A program made the translations under genes and the position numbers. Source: an uncultured Luminiphilus sp. (GTDB lineage Bacteria; Pseudomonadota; Gammaproteobacteria; Pseudomonadales; Halieaceae). Taken from it: a stretch of DNA of 64,000 nucleotides. The stretch is taken from the NCBI GenBank assembly GCA_905182485.1, contig CAJJBO010000003.1, positions 1-64,000 of the forward strand. The letters run 5' to 3'. Shown here piece by piece: positions 1 through 11,503 of the stretch. The notes below the pieces were generated by a model that made no database searches, had not been told where the DNA came from, and worked only from the letters and a program-made list of their open reading frames with translations. Numbering within the stretch: position 1 is the first letter of the stretch; every line of letters starts with the position of its first letter.

Positions 1-85
1 CACTATCAAACGGCAGGCTATCGAGCGTGGTCAGTAGGCCCGCCATTAATCGCTGCTCCGCTGACACTTTGGATGCTTATTATTC

Positions 86-526
86 GTGTTGCTAACTAAA
101 CTGACAGCCCTTTTTTCGGGAACCAAAGCGACCAGTGGCGAGACGCCGGTGCGCGCCTTAGAGCTCTCTTGTGCGGCGCTCATGTTCGAGGTGGCACGAT
201 CTGATTTCACTATCGACGAGACAGAGCGCGAGTCGATCCACTTACTGCTCACAGAGAATTTTGCGCTCAGCGCGGAAGACGTCGCCACCGTCACCGAGGA
301 GGCCGCTGATAACGTAGACGCGGCAACCTGCCTGTTCGAATTCACCCGCACGATTAATGACATCGCCACCGTTGACCAAAAACGTCAGTTGCTCACCATG
401 ATGTGGCGTGTCGCGCTCGCTGATGACGCACTGAGTCGTTACGAGGAACACGTGATACGCAAAGTCGCCGATCTGCTGTATCTCCCCCACAACGATTTTA
501 TGCTGGCCAAGCAGCTCGCGCGTTAA
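86..526 (+). CDS. TerB-like / tellurite resistance family protein
   Basis: 146-aa ORF; helical acidic pattern (DxxxxxxE...LLxxxWxVAxADxxLxxxExxxIRKVADLLxL) typical of TerB-like proteins. Confidence 0.7.
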   Translation: MLLTKLTALFSGTKATSGETPVRALELSCAALMFEVARSDFTIDETERESIHLLLTENFALSAEDVATVTEEAADNVDAATCLFEFTRTINDIATVDQKRQLLTMMWRVALADDALSRYEEHVIRKVADLLYLPHNDFMLAKQLAR

Positions 527-561
527 ACCGTGTCGCAATAGGCGGCGTACCCATCCGATTG

Positions 562-1449
562 CTAGCGGCTCCCGCCTCGCGCGCTCACGAAGCATCCCAA
601 GACAATGAGGCCTGTTCCCAGTAGCGTGCGTGCAGTGACCGCCTCGGCAAAGAAAATCCAGCCTAAAATCGCCGCCCAGATAAAAGCCGTGTATTCAATA
701 CTCACCAATCGCTGCGCCTCTGCCTGACGATAAGCAGCCGCCATCAACATCAGCGAGCCGATGGCTAATGCCGCAGCTAGCACAGCACCACCCCATTGCA
801 TTGCATCGGCAGGCAGTGATGCTGCAAACGGTGCCGCCAATAATAAAATCACAAAGACAATGATGTTTTGATAAAACGCAATTTCTAAGGGCTTCGCGAT
901 TAAGGCCTGCATCCGCTGTAAAATAAGATTGAAGGCGTACATCACTGCAGATAAGAGTACCGCCCCCATGCCAAGCAAATCACCGTCGGGACCAACCGAC
1001 AAGAGCTCGCCACCGACGACGACGATCACGCCACCAAACCCTAATGCCGCGGCAAGCTTGGCGTTGGCACCAATCCGCTCGCCCAATAACGGGACGGCGA
1101 GAAAGAGCGTGATAATGGGGGCAATAAAAGACAATCCAATCGCTTGTGCCAAAGGAATGCGTGTCAAGCCATAGAAGAATAAATACGCCATGACCGCCGT
1201 CAATGTGGCGCGAATGATGTGAATTTTCAGTACGCGGCCAGAGGCCGCTATCGGCCTAGTCGGCAAATAGAGCAGAGACACGCAGATTGCTCCCATCAAC
1301 ATCCGCCAAAACATCGCGTTGTAAGTTCCCATAGCGAGGGCCTGCCCTTTCATCACTGCATCCATCATCGAAAACAGCATGATGCCCAGTGTGGCGATCA
1401 GTAATGGCGCCTCTGCGATCTTGTTCATACCTCCGGCCCCTCCCCTCAA
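562..1449 (-). CDS. EamA/DMT-family transporter
   Basis: 295-aa hydrophobic ORF with two EamA-like halves. Confidence 0.8.
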   Translation of the reverse strand: MRGGAGGMNKIAEAPLLIATLGIMLFSMMDAVMKGQALAMGTYNAMFWRMLMGAICVSLLYLPTRPIAASGRVLKIHIIRATLTAVMAYLFFYGLTRIPLAQAIGLSFIAPIITLFLAVPLLGERIGANAKLAAALGFGGVIVVVGGELLSVGPDGDLLGMGAVLLSAVMYAFNLILQRMQALIAKPLEIAFYQNIIVFVILLLAAPFAASLPADAMQWGGAVLAAALAIGSLMLMAAAYRQAEAQRLVSIEYTAFIWAAILGWIFFAEAVTARTLLGTGLIVLGCFVSARGGSR

Positions 1450-1811
1450 TCACATTGCCATGGCGAACCCGGAACATCAGGCAGCGACGCAATAGTGTAA
1501 GGCTTACGGTTTGAGTGGCCATTTAGCCCAATCAAACAGGGCAATCTTGAAGATAAACTGTCAGCTCCACCGTGTGATAGCAGGAGACTGCTTGAAATTA
1601 TGGGTTGGCGAGTCAGAGAAGTGGTTCAGACCAGGCCTTAATACCGTCTCAGTGACCGCCGACACGCCTTATTGGTTTTTTGATCTCTTACACTTGATGA
1701 CCCAGTAGCACCGTGTTGCGGCTAGTAGGCTCAGGGTACACAAGTGAATTCAGTAGATCGGTGTCAGCGGTTCTAACAACTCAGATAATAACCGCCACCT
1801 AAACGGTGATA

Positions 1812-2189
1812 TCAGTCTTGGAAAAATGCCGTTTTCTTACCACCAGTCTCTGTGTAGACCGATTCGCCTCGCTCAATGAGATAGGCTTGATTGGTGCTGC
1901 TGACCATCCCCACACCCCGCAGCAAGCTTGCCATCCGGTCGTAGTAAGGGTGCTTAAAGTGCGCAACCAAACACTCTCTGTTTTCCCACAGTTCATACAC
2001 CTGTATTCGCGTCGGTTCGGCTGGATCTGGGGCAAAGCAATAGTCGAAGCACCCCGGCTCCTCGAGTCGGGTCAGCCGTTGCACATCAGCCGTCAGCGCA
2101 ACAGCCTCGTCACGCTTTTCTTGGGTCGCAAATTCTAGCGCTGCAACAATAATAATCACGTCACAATTACCTCTCGTTTCATTGTCCAA
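1812..2189 (-). CDS. putative antibiotic biosynthesis monooxygenase (ABM)-domain protein
   Basis: PGCFDYCFAPDPAEPTRIQVYELWENRECLVAHF matches the ABM/quinol monooxygenase pattern. Confidence 0.7.
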   Translation of the reverse strand: MDNETRGNCDVIIIVAALEFATQEKRDEAVALTADVQRLTRLEEPGCFDYCFAPDPAEPTRIQVYELWENRECLVAHFKHPYYDRMASLLRGVGMVSSTNQAYLIERGESVYTETGGKKTAFFQD

Positions 2190-2250
2190 CCGCCACTATG
2201 CATGCATTCACCTTCAACGAATCGGAAATCCCTGAACCAATCCCTCTCAT

Positions 2251-2652
2251 TCAAGTAGCGGCGATACCCAGCCCGCTCAGCAGCGCAGTAAGGCCCATCA
2301 AATAAAGACCGGGCAGTTTAATCAAGGCCGAATGCCCCATAAGGCTCAATACTAAAAACAAACACGTGCCCAACGCGTTAGCGCCCATCAGAGGTACGGC
2401 CATTAACGCCAAGTGGGGCTGCCACGCCACCACTATAAACGTGATAGCGCTCACCAGTAACAAGACGGTAAACATCTGCCAGGACACCAAGCTGAGTGAC
2501 TGCGTTAGCGAGGCTAACTGACTCTCTCGGATGTTTTTCATATAAAGCCGGCCACCGACATATCCATGAAAGATTGCGCCAACCATCGCAATGGCTGCGG
2601 CAACCATCAGCAGGGTAAATTGCATTCTTTTCTCCCTTCTACTTGATAACAA
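2251..2652 (-). CDS. hypothetical membrane protein
   Basis: 133-aa ORF with multiple hydrophobic segments. Confidence 0.55.
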   Translation of the reverse strand: MLSSRREKRMQFTLLMVAAAIAMVGAIFHGYVGGRLYMKNIRESQLASLTQSLSLVSWQMFTVLLLVSAITFIVVAWQPHLALMAVPLMGANALGTCLFLVLSLMGHSALIKLPGLYLMGLTALLSGLGIAAT

Positions 2653-2721
2653 AAATCAAACGGCAAGTGACTAATCAATGAGGGCTGAGCGTATCGGCTA
2701 CCTACGGCGCCTGCAATTGAG

Positions 2722-3006
2722 CTATTGCCAGGGTATCAAGCGGGCTTGCCCCCCTTGCCATCGTAATAATCCCCCCACCATCAACCAGACTGTAAGCAGA
2801 TAGGGTGTATCAGAAATCAAATCGAGGGCCCAAGCCCGCTCGTGTCCTAAACCCTTGGCGATGTGCTCGGGGGCGAGATCGAGGCCGTACGAAAGCGACA
2901 TCATCAGCGGAATGAACTTCATCACCGCCATGATGAGTAAAATAAAATTTGCCCAGGCAATAAGCGAAACCCAAAAGCCGTGACTGCGGCGCGCGGCAAC
3001 GTTCAT
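2722..3006 (-). CDS. hypothetical membrane protein
   Basis: 94-aa ORF; its start overlaps the corrected stop of the upstream methyltransferase (ATGA-type overlap). Confidence 0.5.
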   Translation of the reverse strand: MNVAARRSHGFWVSLIAWANFILLIMAVMKFIPLMMSLSYGLDLAPEHIAKGLGHERAWALDLISDTPYLLTVWLMVGGLLRWQGGQARLIPWQ

Positions 3007-3616
3007 TGATGGTGGAATACCAGCACTTGGTTATTAGCGGGCATGCGATCGTGTCAGCACACTCAAAGCCTGCCTCGCGAGCCACCTCCGTCACCGCTTC
3101 CTGGTCCCTGATACCCCAACTGGCATTCTCCCCACGTAAGTTGGCGTCAAATGCCTCATTAGAGACCGACGTATGTTGACCTTGCTGTTTGAAGGGTCCA
3201 TAGATGAGCACAACCCCCTCGTCCCCTAAAATCCGCTTGGCGCCAGCGAATAAAGCATGGCAACAAGCCCATGGCGCAATATGCAGCATATTAATATTGA
3301 CGATTGCGGACACGCTCTCAGGTAAGGCTTGCTGCTCTACCGCCCACACGGTGTCCAGTACATCGAGATACTGCGTTGCTAACAACCCCGCACAATTTAC
3401 CTCAGCACACCACTCGTTTATGGACGCCAAATTAGCGGCACCCACATCGGTGGGTAGCCACAGCCTAGGAGCGAGCCGAGGGGCAAAATAAGCGGCATGC
3501 TGTCCGGATCCTGCCGCAATTTCTAATACGACACCTTGCTCAGGCAGCCGCGATTGCAGCACTGCTAACAGCGGCGCCCTGTTGCGCTCAGTGGCTGGAG
3601 CATACCGCTTGGTCAC
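3003..3616 (-). CDS. DUF938-type SAM-dependent methyltransferase (frameshifted near its C-terminus)
   Basis: N-term RYAPATERNRAPLLAVL...VLEIAAGSGQHAAYFA is DUF938-like; the expected C-term RMPANNQVLVFHHQ* is in another frame at 3003-3047, so one base appears missing. Confidence 0.75.
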
Positions 3617-3739
3617 CCGATGCCTCGCGAGAGATCACTCTTTTTAATACGGCGCTTTACCGCGGCGTCGACGCGCCAAGCTGAACACAGAGATCTCCCT
3701 ACGGGGATAATCGGTGGCAGCACCATGAAACGCCTTGCT

Positions 3740-3877
3740 TTACTCTGCACCGGAGAGAAAAACAAATACGGTAGGGATCACCAACACTAACGCACCGATG
3801 ACCAGCAACAGTACTTCAGTTCTGCCCCGCCATTTGGAGGGCTGCGGCGAAGGTTCATTAGATTGATCGTCACTCAT
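3740..3877 (-). CDS. small single-pass membrane protein (45 aa)
   Basis: ATG...TAA reads MSDDQSNEPSPQPSKWRGRTEVLLLVIGALVLVIPTVFVFLSGAE; charged N-term plus one TM helix. Confidence 0.4.
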   Translation of the reverse strand: MSDDQSNEPSPQPSKWRGRTEVLLLVIGALVLVIPTVFVFLSGAE

Positions 3878-4087
3878 GCTCGCTCAGCGATTGAAACCGA
3901 CGGTTATCATGAATTGGTTAGGCGTTATCGGCAAGGCCAACGACAAAACGCGGAAGGCTAAGCGCACCCCAGCACCTCTCGGCTAAACTCGCTCCGTCAC
4001 GCGCACCAGTGCACAGTGCTCTGGCAAAATAAGTAGACGAACCGCTCAGCTCTCTGCTTAGCATTTGTTCACCGCCCCCTCAGTGGG

Positions 4088-5277
4088 CTACGCGGCGATC
4101 TCCTGTTGCGCCTGGCTGAAGGCGGCGACAGCTCTGTCTAAATCGTCTTTGGTATGCCCGGCTGATATTTGTACGCGAATACGGGCTTTTCCCTTAGGTA
4201 CCACCGGATAAAAGAACCCCACCGCATAAATACCCAGCTCAAGCAACCGCTCAGACATTCGCTGTGCCACCACCGCGTCGCCCAGCATCACCGGCACAAT
4301 AGGGTGATCACCTGCTGGCACCGCAAAGCCATGTGCCTGCATCTGCTCGCGAAAATACTGTGTATTGCTATGAAGGGTATCGCGCAGTGCGGTCGAGGCT
4401 TCCAGCATATCGAGCACCTTCAGCGAGGCCGCACAAATTGCCGGCGCCAAGGTATTCGAGAACAAATAAGGCCTCGAGCGCTGCCGCAAGATATCGACGA
4501 TTTCTTGGCGACCGGCGGTAAAGCCGCCCGAGCCACCACCGAGGGCCTTACCAAAGGTGCCGGTGATGATGTCAACGCGACTCATCACACCGACAGTGCT
4601 CATGTCACGCCTGAGCCATTGGGCCCCATGAAACCCGTCGCGTGGCAATCGTCGACCACCACCACGTTACTGTTCTGCAGATCACAAATCGCGTCTAATG
4701 CAAGCTCGTGCCATCCATCGAGAAGACGCCATCCGTTAGTGATCAAAATGCGGCGAGCACCGGCAGCTCGCGCTGCCTTAAGGTTCGCCTCAAGATCTGC
4801 CATGTCATTGTTCTTGTAACGATACCGGGACGCCTTGCACAGGCGCACCCCGTCAATGATGGAGGCATGGTTCAGTTCGTCAGAAATGACCGCATCCTCC
4901 GCACCCAAAATGGTTTCAAACAATCCCGTATTGGCGTCAAAGCAGGCGGCGTAGAGAATCGTATCCTCCATACCGACAAAGGCACTCACCCGCTGCTCTA
5001 GGGTTTTGTGAATGTCCTGCGTACCGCAAATAAAACGCACAGAGCTCATCCCAAAACCACATTGCTGCAAGCTGTCGCTGGCCGCTTGCATCACCTCAGC
5101 GTTATTCGCCAGCCCAAGATAATTATTGGCACACATGTTGACGACATTGGCGCCATCCTCGAGCGTAATCTGGTTTTTCTGCTCCGAGGCAATCACGCGC
5201 TCCGTCTTCCAAAGCCCTGCCGCTTTTATTTCAGCGATCTCTGCGGCATAGCTGCCCTGCACATCCAAGTAGCTCAT
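4088..5277 (-). CDS. kbl: 2-amino-3-ketobutyrate CoA ligase (glycine C-acetyltransferase), frameshifted
   Basis: Two ORFs (4088-4648, 4600-5277) together span Kbl; removing two single bases near 4575-4600 gives [27 protein letters not shown]; adjacent to tdh. Confidence 0.9.
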
Positions 5278-5278
5278 A

Positions 5279-6313
5279 TCACGCTTTCCAATCGAGGATC
5301 ACTTTGCCCGACTGACCCGAGCGCATGATGTCAAAACCTTCCTGAAATTCGGTGTAATGGAACCGGTGGGTAATGATGCGCTCGATCGGCAATCCGCTCT
5401 GCACCATCATCACCATTTTGTACCACGTCTCATACATTTCACGACCATAGATGCCTTTAATATTGAGCCCTTTAAACACCACGTCAGTCCATGCAATACC
5501 GGTGTCATCGGGCATGATGCCAAGCATCGCAATGCTGCCACCGTTAATCATCTTGCTTAACACATCCTGGAACGCAGCCGGTGAACCCGACATCTCAAGG
5601 CAGACATCAAAACCCTCAAGAATGCCAAGACTCTCCATAAAGTTTCGACTGATCTCCTGTTTGGCGACATTAATGGGGCGTACCTTAGGCACAATGCGTT
5701 TCGCCAGATCAAGCCGATATTCATTCACATCGGTCAAGATCACATTGCGCGCGCCACAGTGCCCGGCCACCATTGCCGCCATAATGCCAATGGGTCCGGC
5801 ACCCGTGATGATCACATCCTCACCGACCATATTGAACGACAGCGCGGTGTGCACGGCGTTACCGTAGGGGTCGAAAATACTCAATAAGTCAGTGGGGATG
5901 TAGACGTTGGGGCGAAAGACATTCGTCGCGGGAATCGCCACATACTCGGCAAACGCGCCGTCCCGATTCACCCCCACCCCTTGGGTGTTAGGACAAAGGT
6001 GGCGACGACCTGCCAAGCAATTTCGGCAGCGCTCGCAAACCACATGCCCCTCTCCCGACACAATATCGCCGACCTCTAAACCGGTGACATTGGCACCCAG
6101 TTCAACAATTTCGCCCGCGTATTCATGGCCCGCTGTCATCGGGACCGGTATGGTTTTTTTTGCCCAGTCATCCCAGTTATAAATGTGCACATCGGTGCCA
6201 CAAATGGCGGTTTTATGAACCTTGATCAGGACATCACTGCCGCCTACCGCTGGCATGGGCACATCTTCTAACCAAAGACCTTCTTCAGCATTCTTTTTGA
6301 CCAGTGCTTTCAT
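5279..6313 (-). CDS. tdh: L-threonine 3-dehydrogenase
   Basis: 344-aa intact ORF; zinc ADH motifs [12 protein letters not shown] and [15 protein letters not shown]; kbl-tdh pair. Confidence 0.95.
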   Translation of the reverse strand: MKALVKKNAEEGLWLEDVPMPAVGGSDVLIKVHKTAICGTDVHIYNWDDWAKKTIPVPMTAGHEYAGEIVELGANVTGLEVGDIVSGEGHVVCERCRNCLAGRRHLCPNTQGVGVNRDGAFAEYVAIPATNVFRPNVYIPTDLLSIFDPYGNAVHTALSFNMVGEDVIITGAGPIGIMAAMVAGHCGARNVILTDVNEYRLDLAKRIVPKVRPINVAKQEISRNFMESLGILEGFDVCLEMSGSPAAFQDVLSKMINGGSIAMLGIMPDDTGIAWTDVVFKGLNIKGIYGREMYETWYKMVMMVQSGLPIERIITHRFHYTEFQEGFDIMRSGQSGKVILDWKA

Positions 6314-6522
6314 GTGCGCCTACCCACCATCAAGTTGATGCCCTTTTTATGCGAAATCGGGGCTATTGGATGCCTTTTTTAACTATTTAACCCCTAAATC
6401 ACCGAAAAAACCGGTTATGGTTACCGACTACCTGTACACCGCCACGCTTGATCCTAGGACGACGGCTCGCCAGAGGCGATAACACTAGGAGTCATTCAAT
6501 TCGATGGGGCCAGCTCTTTGTC

Positions 6523-7032
6523 CTAAAGTGGCTCAATCATGAGGTATTGCACGACCGTGTCACCCACATTAAGACCCTCATGCCAGTCGATGCCCTCACT
6601 CGAAAAATAACTGCCCGCGGCGATAGTAACGCGCCGAATGCCATTTTTATCGAGGATTTCCATCGTGCCGCCCGAGAGCGCATAACCAAAATGTCGGGGA
6701 TGAAAATGGCGCTCATGCCCCACGCCGGGTGGGAATGTACACCGTAACACCCGAACTTCTGCGGTTTCGTGAAGTTTTTCGCAAACCGACTGACCGCGCC
6801 AACCCGCCGCTAAGGGGTCTGGCAGTGTTTCTGAGGCAATCACGGCATCGCTATCAGCGACATGCGCTAGCGCACAGCTCATGAGCAGCAGCGTAAATCG
6901 CAGCGACTCCCCGATGTCATGAAAGCCACAATAACCTCGAGACGGTGCGGGTTGCCGACAGGCCCTCTCTAAGCGGTTCATTGGGTCAGGCCCACCGACG
7001 GTGGCGTCAGGGTGCAACTCGCTTGCATCCAA
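6523..7032 (-). CDS. cupin-domain protein (start uncertain)
   Basis: C-terminal RCTFPPGVGHERHFHPRHFGYALSGGTMEI cupin motif. Confidence 0.65.
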   Translation of the reverse strand: MDASELHPDATVGGPDPMNRLERACRQPAPSRGYCGFHDIGESLRFTLLLMSCALAHVADSDAVIASETLPDPLAAGWRGQSVCEKLHETAEVRVLRCTFPPGVGHERHFHPRHFGYALSGGTMEILDKNGIRRVTIAAGSYFSSEGIDWHEGLNVGDTVVQYLMIEPL

Positions 7033-7964
7033 CGCAGATTAATCCCAATGCGCTGTGCACTGGGATCAGCCCACGCATACGACACCGCTTTGTCTTGATC
7101 TGGTTTGTGAGCATAGAGCACCAAGGAAGGTCGATTACGGCCATAAGGCCACCTCACATTGCGCAGTTTAATCCCCACCTGCTGAGGGGCATCCTCCTCA
7201 GTCTTCATCCAAATCGTGCCACCCTGATCATGCACGGTAAGACCCCGTCGGAAGGTCGAATCGCCGTCACGCTGTGTGGCCGTCATCCAACACTCGAATT
7301 GTCGTGCTTTACGATGTTTAAATGGGACATCCGCTGGATCACCGGCCACCAAGCTATTCGCCTTATGATGTGCCCAATAACTGGTCCAGAGCGCGTCCTC
7401 GGTCAATAAAAAAGAATGATTGATACCCGTGTGCTCAGCGCCCTCAGCGGACTTATCAGGGCAGCCATGGCCCTGCGTCTGACCCAAAAACTGGTTGGCT
7501 TTTCGTTGCCACAACACCTCACATGCCGGAACCGTTTGCACTTGATCCATTGTCAACTGAACAAGTTGAGTGGGATCCAAGTGCACATCCACCCATAACT
7601 CAGCCCCATTAAAGGTGTAGATCTGCATCTTTACGGCGTTGCGCTCATAGTCAGGATTCAAGGCATAAAGCCGTTGCCGATCTATTTGCGCCGAATCATC
7701 GTCGACGTATTGCTGCAGATAAAAAACATGAGCACCCAAAAGCGGTAAGTTCACCGGTTTCAGCACGGTGTGCACTCGTTCGTGTCGCAGCGTATCGGCA
7801 ACGTCCTGCTCATCCTCAAAATAGACTTGTTCTTGGTTATCGTAGATCCCTGGCAACCAGGTCATCATGAGCGCAAAATCCTTGTCTAAGATTGCCGAGT
7901 CGTCGGCCATCGCCTCAAGGGGCATCAGGGCGATTAAGAGAATCATTAGGCGATGGGTCATCAG
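6978..7964 (-). CDS. CpeT/CpcT-like protein
   Basis: After signal-like MTHRLMILLIALMPLEAMA: MMTWLPGIYDNQEQ, FYLQQYVDD, CEVLWQRKANQFLGQTQGHGC, a CpeT-family-like pattern; the ORF call extends to 8084. Confidence 0.6.
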   Translation of the reverse strand: MMTHRLMILLIALMPLEAMADDSAILDKDFALMMTWLPGIYDNQEQVYFEDEQDVADTLRHERVHTVLKPVNLPLLGAHVFYLQQYVDDDSAQIDRQRLYALNPDYERNAVKMQIYTFNGAELWVDVHLDPTQLVQLTMDQVQTVPACEVLWQRKANQFLGQTQGHGCPDKSAEGAEHTGINHSFLLTEDALWTSYWAHHKANSLVAGDPADVPFKHRKARQFECWMTATQRDGDSTFRRGLTVHDQGGTIWMKTEEDAPQQVGIKLRNVRWPYGRNRPSLVLYAHKPDQDKAVSYAWADPSAQRIGINLRWMQASCTLTPPSVGLTQ

Positions 7965-8196
7965 GCATTCAACCTCTGCTTTTGTTGGGCTTTGCGATTC
8001 GGCTTGATCAGCTATGAGCCCAGCGATCAACGCAATGAGTCTCAATGAGGTGTGCCCGACGATGGTGGTTGGGCGTTGTCTCACTAGAGCATTGAATCTA
8101 TCGTAACGAAGATAGATTATCGACCCATTAATCTAAGGTGTGGTGAGACGGCTACGCCAGACTACCCGCCCCTCAATACTAAAAAGGAAGCGATTG

Positions 8197-9376
8197 ATGA
8201 AACCGTTAGAAGGCATCACGATCCTAGAGTTTTCGACCATGATCACGGCCGCATTATCGAGCATGATGCTCGCTGAACAAGGCGCTCGCGTGATCAAAGT
8301 AGAGCCACATGACGCGGGCGATCCCATGCGATTTATTGGCGCCCGAAAAGGGGATATTTCATCCCTTTTTGCGGGCTGCAATCGCGGTAAAGAGTCGATT
8401 GCGATCAACCTTAAAAGCGAGTCAGGGCAGGCACTGATTCATCAAATGATCCCGCAGGTCGATGTGGTCATCCACAATTTTCGACCGGGCACGATGGAAG
8501 ACCTTAAATTTGGGTAGCGATGCACTTCGAGAGCTCAATCCGCGACTCATTTACATGGCCATTTCAGGCTTTGGGACTGAAGGCCCGTTACGGCGGGCGC
8601 CCGCTTATGACCCCATCATTCAAGCACATTCTGGTATGACAGCAAGCCAAGGCGGTGATGCAACCCCTTCTTTTATGCGCTCACTACTGTGCGACAAGAT
8701 CACTGCCTATACCGCTTGTCAGGCGGTGACCAGCGCCTTATTTGCGCGTGAACGCTCAGGCGTAGGCCAGTTGATAGACCTATCAATGCTCGATGCGAGT
8801 TTATTTTTTATGTTTCCCGATGGCTTCCAAAACGATGCACTGCTTGACGAGGATCAGGTGCCAGGTGGGCTGCTCATCGACATGCTCTACGACCTCACGT
8901 TGACCAAAGACGGGGGCATTACCGTGGCAGCAGCCAATCAAGATATGCAGGGGAGAATGCTCAAGGCCATTGGGCTGCTGTCGCTATTGGAAGATGAACG
9001 TTTTAATACGATGAAGGCGCTGATGAAAAATTTGGCGGCGTTTCGGGACCTCGTGGCACAAAAATGTATTCGCTACACCAGTGATGAGCTGATCATATTG
9101 CTCCGGGAGGCAGAGGTGCCCTGTGCCAAGTGCCTGACGCGGGAGGAGGTACTGGCGCAAACACAGCTGTCTGCCAACGATAGCATCGAGATCATCGATC
9201 ACCCCCTTTTGGGCAAGCTCCGCATTGTCAAATCACCACCCAAATTTGGTGGCGAACGCCTACCACCCTCTCGACCCACACCAGGCCATGGTGAGCATAC
9301 CGACCCCGTCTTATCAGAAATGACCGACAGCCGGGATCACCTCACGCAATTGCGCGCTGATGAAGTGATTCGCTGA
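8197..9376 (+). CDS. CaiB/BaiF-type CoA transferase (frameshifted)
   Basis: MKPLEGITILEFSTMITAALSSMMLAEQGARVIKVEP...; ORFs 8140-8517 and 8462-9376 fuse if one T/G is removed at aaatttgggtagc (~8510). Confidence 0.88.
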
Positions 9377-9411
9377 ACGGCGCCAACCGCTCATTCGGTA
9401 GCGGCGGGCAA

Positions 9412-10272
9412 TCACTCCAACCCGTCTCCTGAGCCCTGAATGTAAACCCTGTCCTTTGCGGTGACGGTTCCCGATTGCAGGATCGTCGCATACACACCCA
9501 AATTACCCTCACTGTGCGCCACCATTTGACGCATGATGTGCGTATCGCGCGGGAGATCTGAAAAGCCATGAGTGGTCATGGCGCATCGCGGGCAGGTGGA
9601 TTCAATTTTTAACGTCACGCCTCCGATGGTCATGGTTTTACCAACCCATGCTTGCTCGGGAAAGGGCTCAGCATTGTCTTGGCAATCGATCAACACATTG
9701 GGTCGAAAGCGACGTACATCAAAGTCAGATTCTGGCGCTAACTGATTCATCGTATCCAGCGATTGCTGGGTTAAAAGCATCAGCGGAAAGGCGTCAAAGT
9801 AGGTACCCGGCGGCGACTCAAACTCGAGCAGCTCGGCAAACGCTGTCAGGTCAGGAATCGGCTCACCGGGCAGTCGACCAAACACCGTTCGCAGCTCTTC
9901 CTCAAAATCATCAGTATCGGGCGCACCCCGTCGGTAGTGATCGAGCTGATCTGCCGGTAACAATGGCCACAGTGACACGGGGTGATCCAGCTGGGTCGAT
10001 AGCCATTCGTTAATGTCCAGCGCGTTGGTGGGTATCGTCTCGCCGTCTGGCGCTGCAATCATAGCCCCTTCTGCAGTGCTGGTAGCGGCGAGCGTCATGA
10101 GCTGTGGGATCTTCTTTCCACCGCGAATGCCACCCCGTTTTTCGTCGCGCACAGCCCAACCTCGATCACCCGGAATACCCCATTCAGTGATCTGTGTTTG
10201 ATCGAGCTGCTCACCAATCATCGATTTAACTGGGTAACGGAAAATGGCCTTTACGCGCTGCGTCGTCATCAT
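9412..10272 (-). CDS. MOSC domain protein with MOSC_N-like N-terminus
   Basis: FRYPVKSMIGEQL...GDRGWAVRD...RFRPNVLID...CPRCAMTT. Confidence 0.85.
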   Translation of the reverse strand: MMTTQRVKAIFRYPVKSMIGEQLDQTQITEWGIPGDRGWAVRDEKRGGIRGGKKIPQLMTLAATSTAEGAMIAAPDGETIPTNALDINEWLSTQLDHPVSLWPLLPADQLDHYRRGAPDTDDFEEELRTVFGRLPGEPIPDLTAFAELLEFESPPGTYFDAFPLMLLTQQSLDTMNQLAPESDFDVRRFRPNVLIDCQDNAEPFPEQAWVGKTMTIGGVTLKIESTCPRCAMTTHGFSDLPRDTHIMRQMVAHSEGNLGVYATILQSGTVTAKDRVYIQGSGDGLE

Positions 10273-10421
10273 TTAGTCCAACGTCTTTTCAAGATAATAG
10301 TGAGTTCACTTGCAGTGGGTCCTGCTAACGGTGCGTCAATCAGCACATCAACGCCGAGGGTAATCCGTGTCATGACGGGTCGCAGTAAAGACAATTTTTT
10401 GTGAGTACTGTTGAGTGAACA

Positions 10422-11174
10422 CTACTGCGCGGTGAAGCCGCCATCGACACTGAGCACCGCTCCCTGGCACAGACTGGAATCGGGAGACGCAAAGAACAAT
10501 ATGGCACCGGCCACTTCCTCGGCGGTACCCATACGACCAATGGGCATTACGCCGCGCAGCATCGACTGAGCCTCTTGTTTATCGGGCATCAGATCGGTCC
10601 ATCGCTCCATCATCGGCGTTTCGATGACACCCGGGCAGACACAGTTAATGCGAACCCCCGTAGTCGCCAACTCTATCGCCATATCCCGAGTAAAAACCAC
10701 CAATCCCCCTTTGGCACTGCCATAGGCCGTTGATAGCGGAAAGCCCACCAGCCCGTTTAAAGAGGCAATATTAATGACGCTTCCCTGCCCGCGCTCCACC
10801 ATTGGCGGCACAAAGTGCTTACACAGTAGCCAAGGGCCTTTGAGATCAGTATCAATCACCCGATCCCACTCATCTAGCGTGGTCTCATCGTAAGTTTTGT
10901 TGAGCTCTGAGCCGGCGTTGTTGACCAGCACGTCCACGTGCTCCCATCGCGCATACACGGACTCGGCAGCCGCCTGCACTGCAGGCTCAAGACGCACATC
11001 GAGCTCTAACGCAAAGACTGACTCCCCCAGCTCATTCGCTAAGGTCTCCGCAGCTGGCAAGTCGTAATCGAGAATACACACCTCCGCACCCTCTTCAACA
11101 AAACGGCGCACCGTTGCGGCGCCAATGCCGCTCGCGCCCCCCGTCACCACGCATTTCACATTACTTAAGCGCAC
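10422..11174 (-). CDS. SDR-family oxidoreductase
   Basis: TGGASGIG, NNAGS, YGSAKGG and N-terminal Rossmann motifs. Confidence 0.9.
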   Translation of the reverse strand: MRLSNVKCVVTGGASGIGAATVRRFVEEGAEVCILDYDLPAAETLANELGESVFALELDVRLEPAVQAAAESVYARWEHVDVLVNNAGSELNKTYDETTLDEWDRVIDTDLKGPWLLCKHFVPPMVERGQGSVINIASLNGLVGFPLSTAYGSAKGGLVVFTRDMAIELATTGVRINCVCPGVIETPMMERWTDLMPDKQEAQSMLRGVMPIGRMGTAEEVAGAILFFASPDSSLCQGAVLSVDGGFTAQ

Positions 11175-11428
11175 TCAAGCCTCTCATAACCAATCCTTTA
11201 GGGGTGCCATCAAACACCAAAGTGCAGGCGCCGGCAAATCGGCGCATAGCCACGCTGGCAGCTAACCCTATGTCAGTCATCTCACTGTGACGACTCCCGC
11301 TGAAGCGCATCAGCCTCACAGCATCCCTGCACGATGCTTATTTTGGTCGAAAACGCCTTTGACAAAAATGCAGCGCAGCAGGGAGTAAATTCACTGAACT
11401 AAACGTCATTACTATGAAGGAGCATATT

Positions 11429-11503
11429 ATGACAACAACAGATACTTACTCGATCGTGACTGCGGCAACCGTGCTGATCATGATCGTAACAATGGCCACC
11501 TAG
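11429..11503 (+). CDS. putative 24-aa hydrophobic microprotein
   Basis: MTTTDTYSIVTAATVLIMIVTMAT preceded by strong SD GAAGGAG with 7-8 nt spacing; hairpin CACTGC-N7-GCAGTG directly downstream. Confidence 0.4.
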   Translation: MTTTDTYSIVTAATVLIMIVTMAT

